A stretch of DNA of 64,000 nt, from contig NZ_LACC01000008.1 in assembly GCF_000967965.1 (NCBI RefSeq), forward strand, positions 62,001 through 126,000, given 5' to 3'. This DNA is from Pseudomonas fluorescens. GTDB taxonomy: Bacteria; Pseudomonadota; Gammaproteobacteria; Pseudomonadales; Pseudomonadaceae. Position 1 is the first letter of the stretch. Each line of letters starts with the position of its first letter. Under the pieces are notes generated by a model that worked only from the letters and a program-made list of their open reading frames with translations, was not told the DNA's origin and searched no databases. Shown piece after piece: positions 62,940 through 64,000 of this stretch. Both the position numbers and the translations under genes were made by a program.

Positions 62940-63023
62940 CCAGTCATTTGCATTCGTTCTGACCACCGATTGCATCGGATTTGACCAGCACGCTTTGTAA
63001 CCATGATCGGCAGAGAACGGCCA
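62894..63023 (-). repeat. Right 130-bp inverted repeat with four iterons
   Basis: This is the reverse complement of 61532-61661 except at two positions, both in the inner iteron. All four iterons here read TGGTCA-N7-TGCAA on the minus strand (62987-62970, 62965-62948, 62942-62925, 62919-62902). Confidence 0.85.
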
Positions 63024-63054
63024 ATAGCAGCCCTTGATGATTGGCTGCTATTGG
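63021..63054. repeat. Hairpin at cassette right end
   Basis: CCAATAGCAGCC/GGCTGCTATTGG form a 12-bp perfect stem around loop CTTGATGATT. Position and arm spacing follow the plan of the dispersed 58-bp palindrome, with a diverged sequence. Confidence 0.6.
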
Positions 63055-63114
63055 CAAAAAGGCAGCACAAGCCGACACCGACCTACGCCGAGTGTCAGCA
63101 ATGGGCCGCAAGAT

Positions 63115-64000
63115 TTACTTCGTGACCACCAGCGCCGGTGGCTGCCAGCTGCCGTCGCCAGCGGGAAGAATCGAAGGCGGTGCGGTCTTCGGCCAGTAGA
63201 GGCGCATTACCAGAAAGACCGTGTCGTCAGGCGCGGGCAACCAGTTTGCCTCCTTAGCCTTGCCGGGGGAGTCTTTCTGGATGTACAGCGTCAGTGAACC
63301 ATCCGTGTTTTTCTTCATCGCCGACAGCATCGGTGAATTGATCAGGTAACGGTTGAGCGGATTCTTGACCAGCAGCTGGCTCTTGCCGTCGTACATGGTC
63401 ACCGACCAGAAGGCATTGACTGGCGGCAGTTTGCCGGCCGGGAAAGTCAGCGTGTACTTGCGCTTGCTGGTATCCAGCGTCTGGCCGGTGCCGTCGGTGC
63501 GCGTGTTGGGATACATCGCCTCGACGGCGTCGTTGCCGTAGAGGCCGCCTTTCGCGGCACCGGCACGCTTCAGCCAGTCGGCCTTGTAGAACGTTTGGTC
63601 GCCGAAGTACGCGCCTACGTTCCAGCCGTTGATTATCTTCGTCCCGCTCGCGAGGAACTTGTCGACCTTCTCGTCACCGGCCTTCATCCCGAGCAGGACC
63701 ACGGCCTTGTGCTCGAGCGAGAGGTCCTTAAATTCGAAGGTGCGACCGGGTCCCACCCCAATGCTCGCCAGCTTGGCCCGGATCTCCTGGTCGTCAGCCG
63801 ATGGCGGCACATACTCCATCGCGGCCGACAGGTACTCGAAGAAGTTGGCCTTGATGCCTTCCGTCGTAGCCGGCACGAAATCAATCTTCGGCGCAGTGGG
63901 CGGCGCGGGTTGATGGAGGAAGGCGGACAGCGGCTGGACCTTGTAGCCTGCTTGCACCTTCTCGACATTCGGCATGTCCTTGGCATTGTAGAGCTGAGTC
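63115..64000 (-). CDS. DUF1254/DUF1214-domain protein (5' end outside window)
   Basis: The frame is open to the window edge: codons before the first ATG (63975) read TQLYNAKD, and the protein continues MPNVEKVQAGYKVQPLSAFL. The visible part (about 294 residues) contains GMKAGDEKVDKFLASGTKIINGW, NAFWSVTMYDGKSQLLVKNPLNRYLINSPM and GSLTLYIQKDSPGKAKEANWLPAPDDTVFLVMRLYWPK, all typical of the DUF1214 C-terminal region that follows DUF1254. Such proteins are usually exported; the signal peptide would lie outside the window. Function unknown. It is unrelated in operon to the cassette beside it. Confidence 0.9.
   Translation of the reverse strand, partial: TQLYNAKDMPNVEKVQAGYKVQPLSAFLHQPAPPTAPKIDFVPATTEGIKANFFEYLSAAMEYVPPSADDQEIRAKLASIGVGPGRTFEFKDLSLEHKAVVLLGMKAGDEKVDKFLASGTKIINGWNVGAYFGDQTFYKADWLKRAGAAKGGLYGNDAVEAMYPNTRTDGTGQTLDTSKRKYTLTFPAGKLPPVNAFWSVTMYDGKSQLLVKNPLNRYLINSPMLSAMKKNTDGSLTLYIQKDSPGKAKEANWLPAPDDTVFLVMRLYWPKTAPPSILPAGDGSWQPPALVVTK

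Larger units (their letters stand above)
61532..63023. mobile_element. Inverted-repeat cassette without transposase
   Basis: This 1.49-kb segment is bounded by two 130-bp inverted repeats (61532-61661 and 62894-63023) that differ at only two positions. It contains three related small genes, a C-terminal tail after an in-frame stop, and three terminator-like hairpins, but no transposase, integrase or replication gene. Long ends with several spaced internal repeats are typical of elements whose transposase binds multiple sites, such as IS21-like ones; assignment to that family is inference. The element looks non-autonomous, or it lost its transposase and gained cargo. No target-site duplication is evident at its outer ends. 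Confidence 0.7.

Overview
The window reads as Pseudomonas chromosome, most like the P. fluorescens/P. putida side of the genus. The grounds are moderate-to-high GC with strong G/C third positions, the ferulate genes ech-vdh-fcs (the hydratase-lyase keeps all three catalytic residues of the P. fluorescens enzyme at the same numbering), an OprD porin, DUF2790 and PtrA-like small proteins, and a dispersed palindromic intergenic repeat. I see no rRNA, tRNA or CRISPR array. The window cuts a hybrid histidine kinase at the left end and a DUF1254/DUF1214 gene at the right end.

Layout. 1-5.5 kb: two signalling kinases, then small membrane or exported proteins (DUF2790, a 217-aa membrane protein, a PtrA-like protein, a DCC-family protein). 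5.6-7.7 kb: TonB siderophore receptor behind a likely Fur box. 8.2-11.1 kb: chromate resistance (ChrB, ChrA, stand-alone ChrB C-domain). 11.5-15.7 kb: SDR plus APH-like kinase (a pairing seen in 4-hydroxyacyl-CoA catabolism), then a quinone oxidoreductase divergent from a LysR gene. 15.7-24.5 kb: catabolic cluster with a BASS transporter, a YdiJ-like FAD/Fe-S dehydrogenase, two fumarylacetoacetate-hydrolase-fold proteins and an enoyl-CoA hydratase, next to a divergent AraC regulator; an IS66 scrap lies inside it. 24.4-28.6 kb: YtcA/MdtN/MdtO-type efflux genes with a MarR repressor and two identical 14-bp palindromes. 29-34.2 kb: an exported basic protein, a DUF1624 membrane protein, and an LLM monooxygenase with an ABC permease and binding protein but no ATPase.

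34.4-43.3 kb holds the most striking system. Two divergent operons encode a sulfotransferase, a DUF1214 protein, an SDR and a DHH-type phosphoesterase on one side, and an SRPBCC protein, CysD, CysNC (ATP sulfurylase plus APS kinase) and a LuxR regulator on the other. Together these could make PAPS, transfer sulfate to a small molecule and clear the pAp by-product. The two operons share a palindromic motif in three copies. 43.4-47.6 kb: a second uncharacterised catabolic cluster (permease, SDR, epimerase, deacetylase-fold hydrolase). 48-57.9 kb: VOC protein, then the ferulate-to-vanillate cluster with MarR regulator, OprD porin and MFS transporter. 58-61.4 kb: ArsN2-like acetyltransferase, PchB-like lyase, LysR, Rid-family protein, epimerase.

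61.5-63.0 kb is a 1.49-kb cassette bounded by 130-bp inverted repeats that match at all but two positions. Each repeat carries four 22-23-bp spaced iterons. The cassette has no transposase. It holds a row of related small helical proteins and three terminator-like hairpins. Its ends overlap half-units of the 58-bp palindromic repeat that is scattered through this window.
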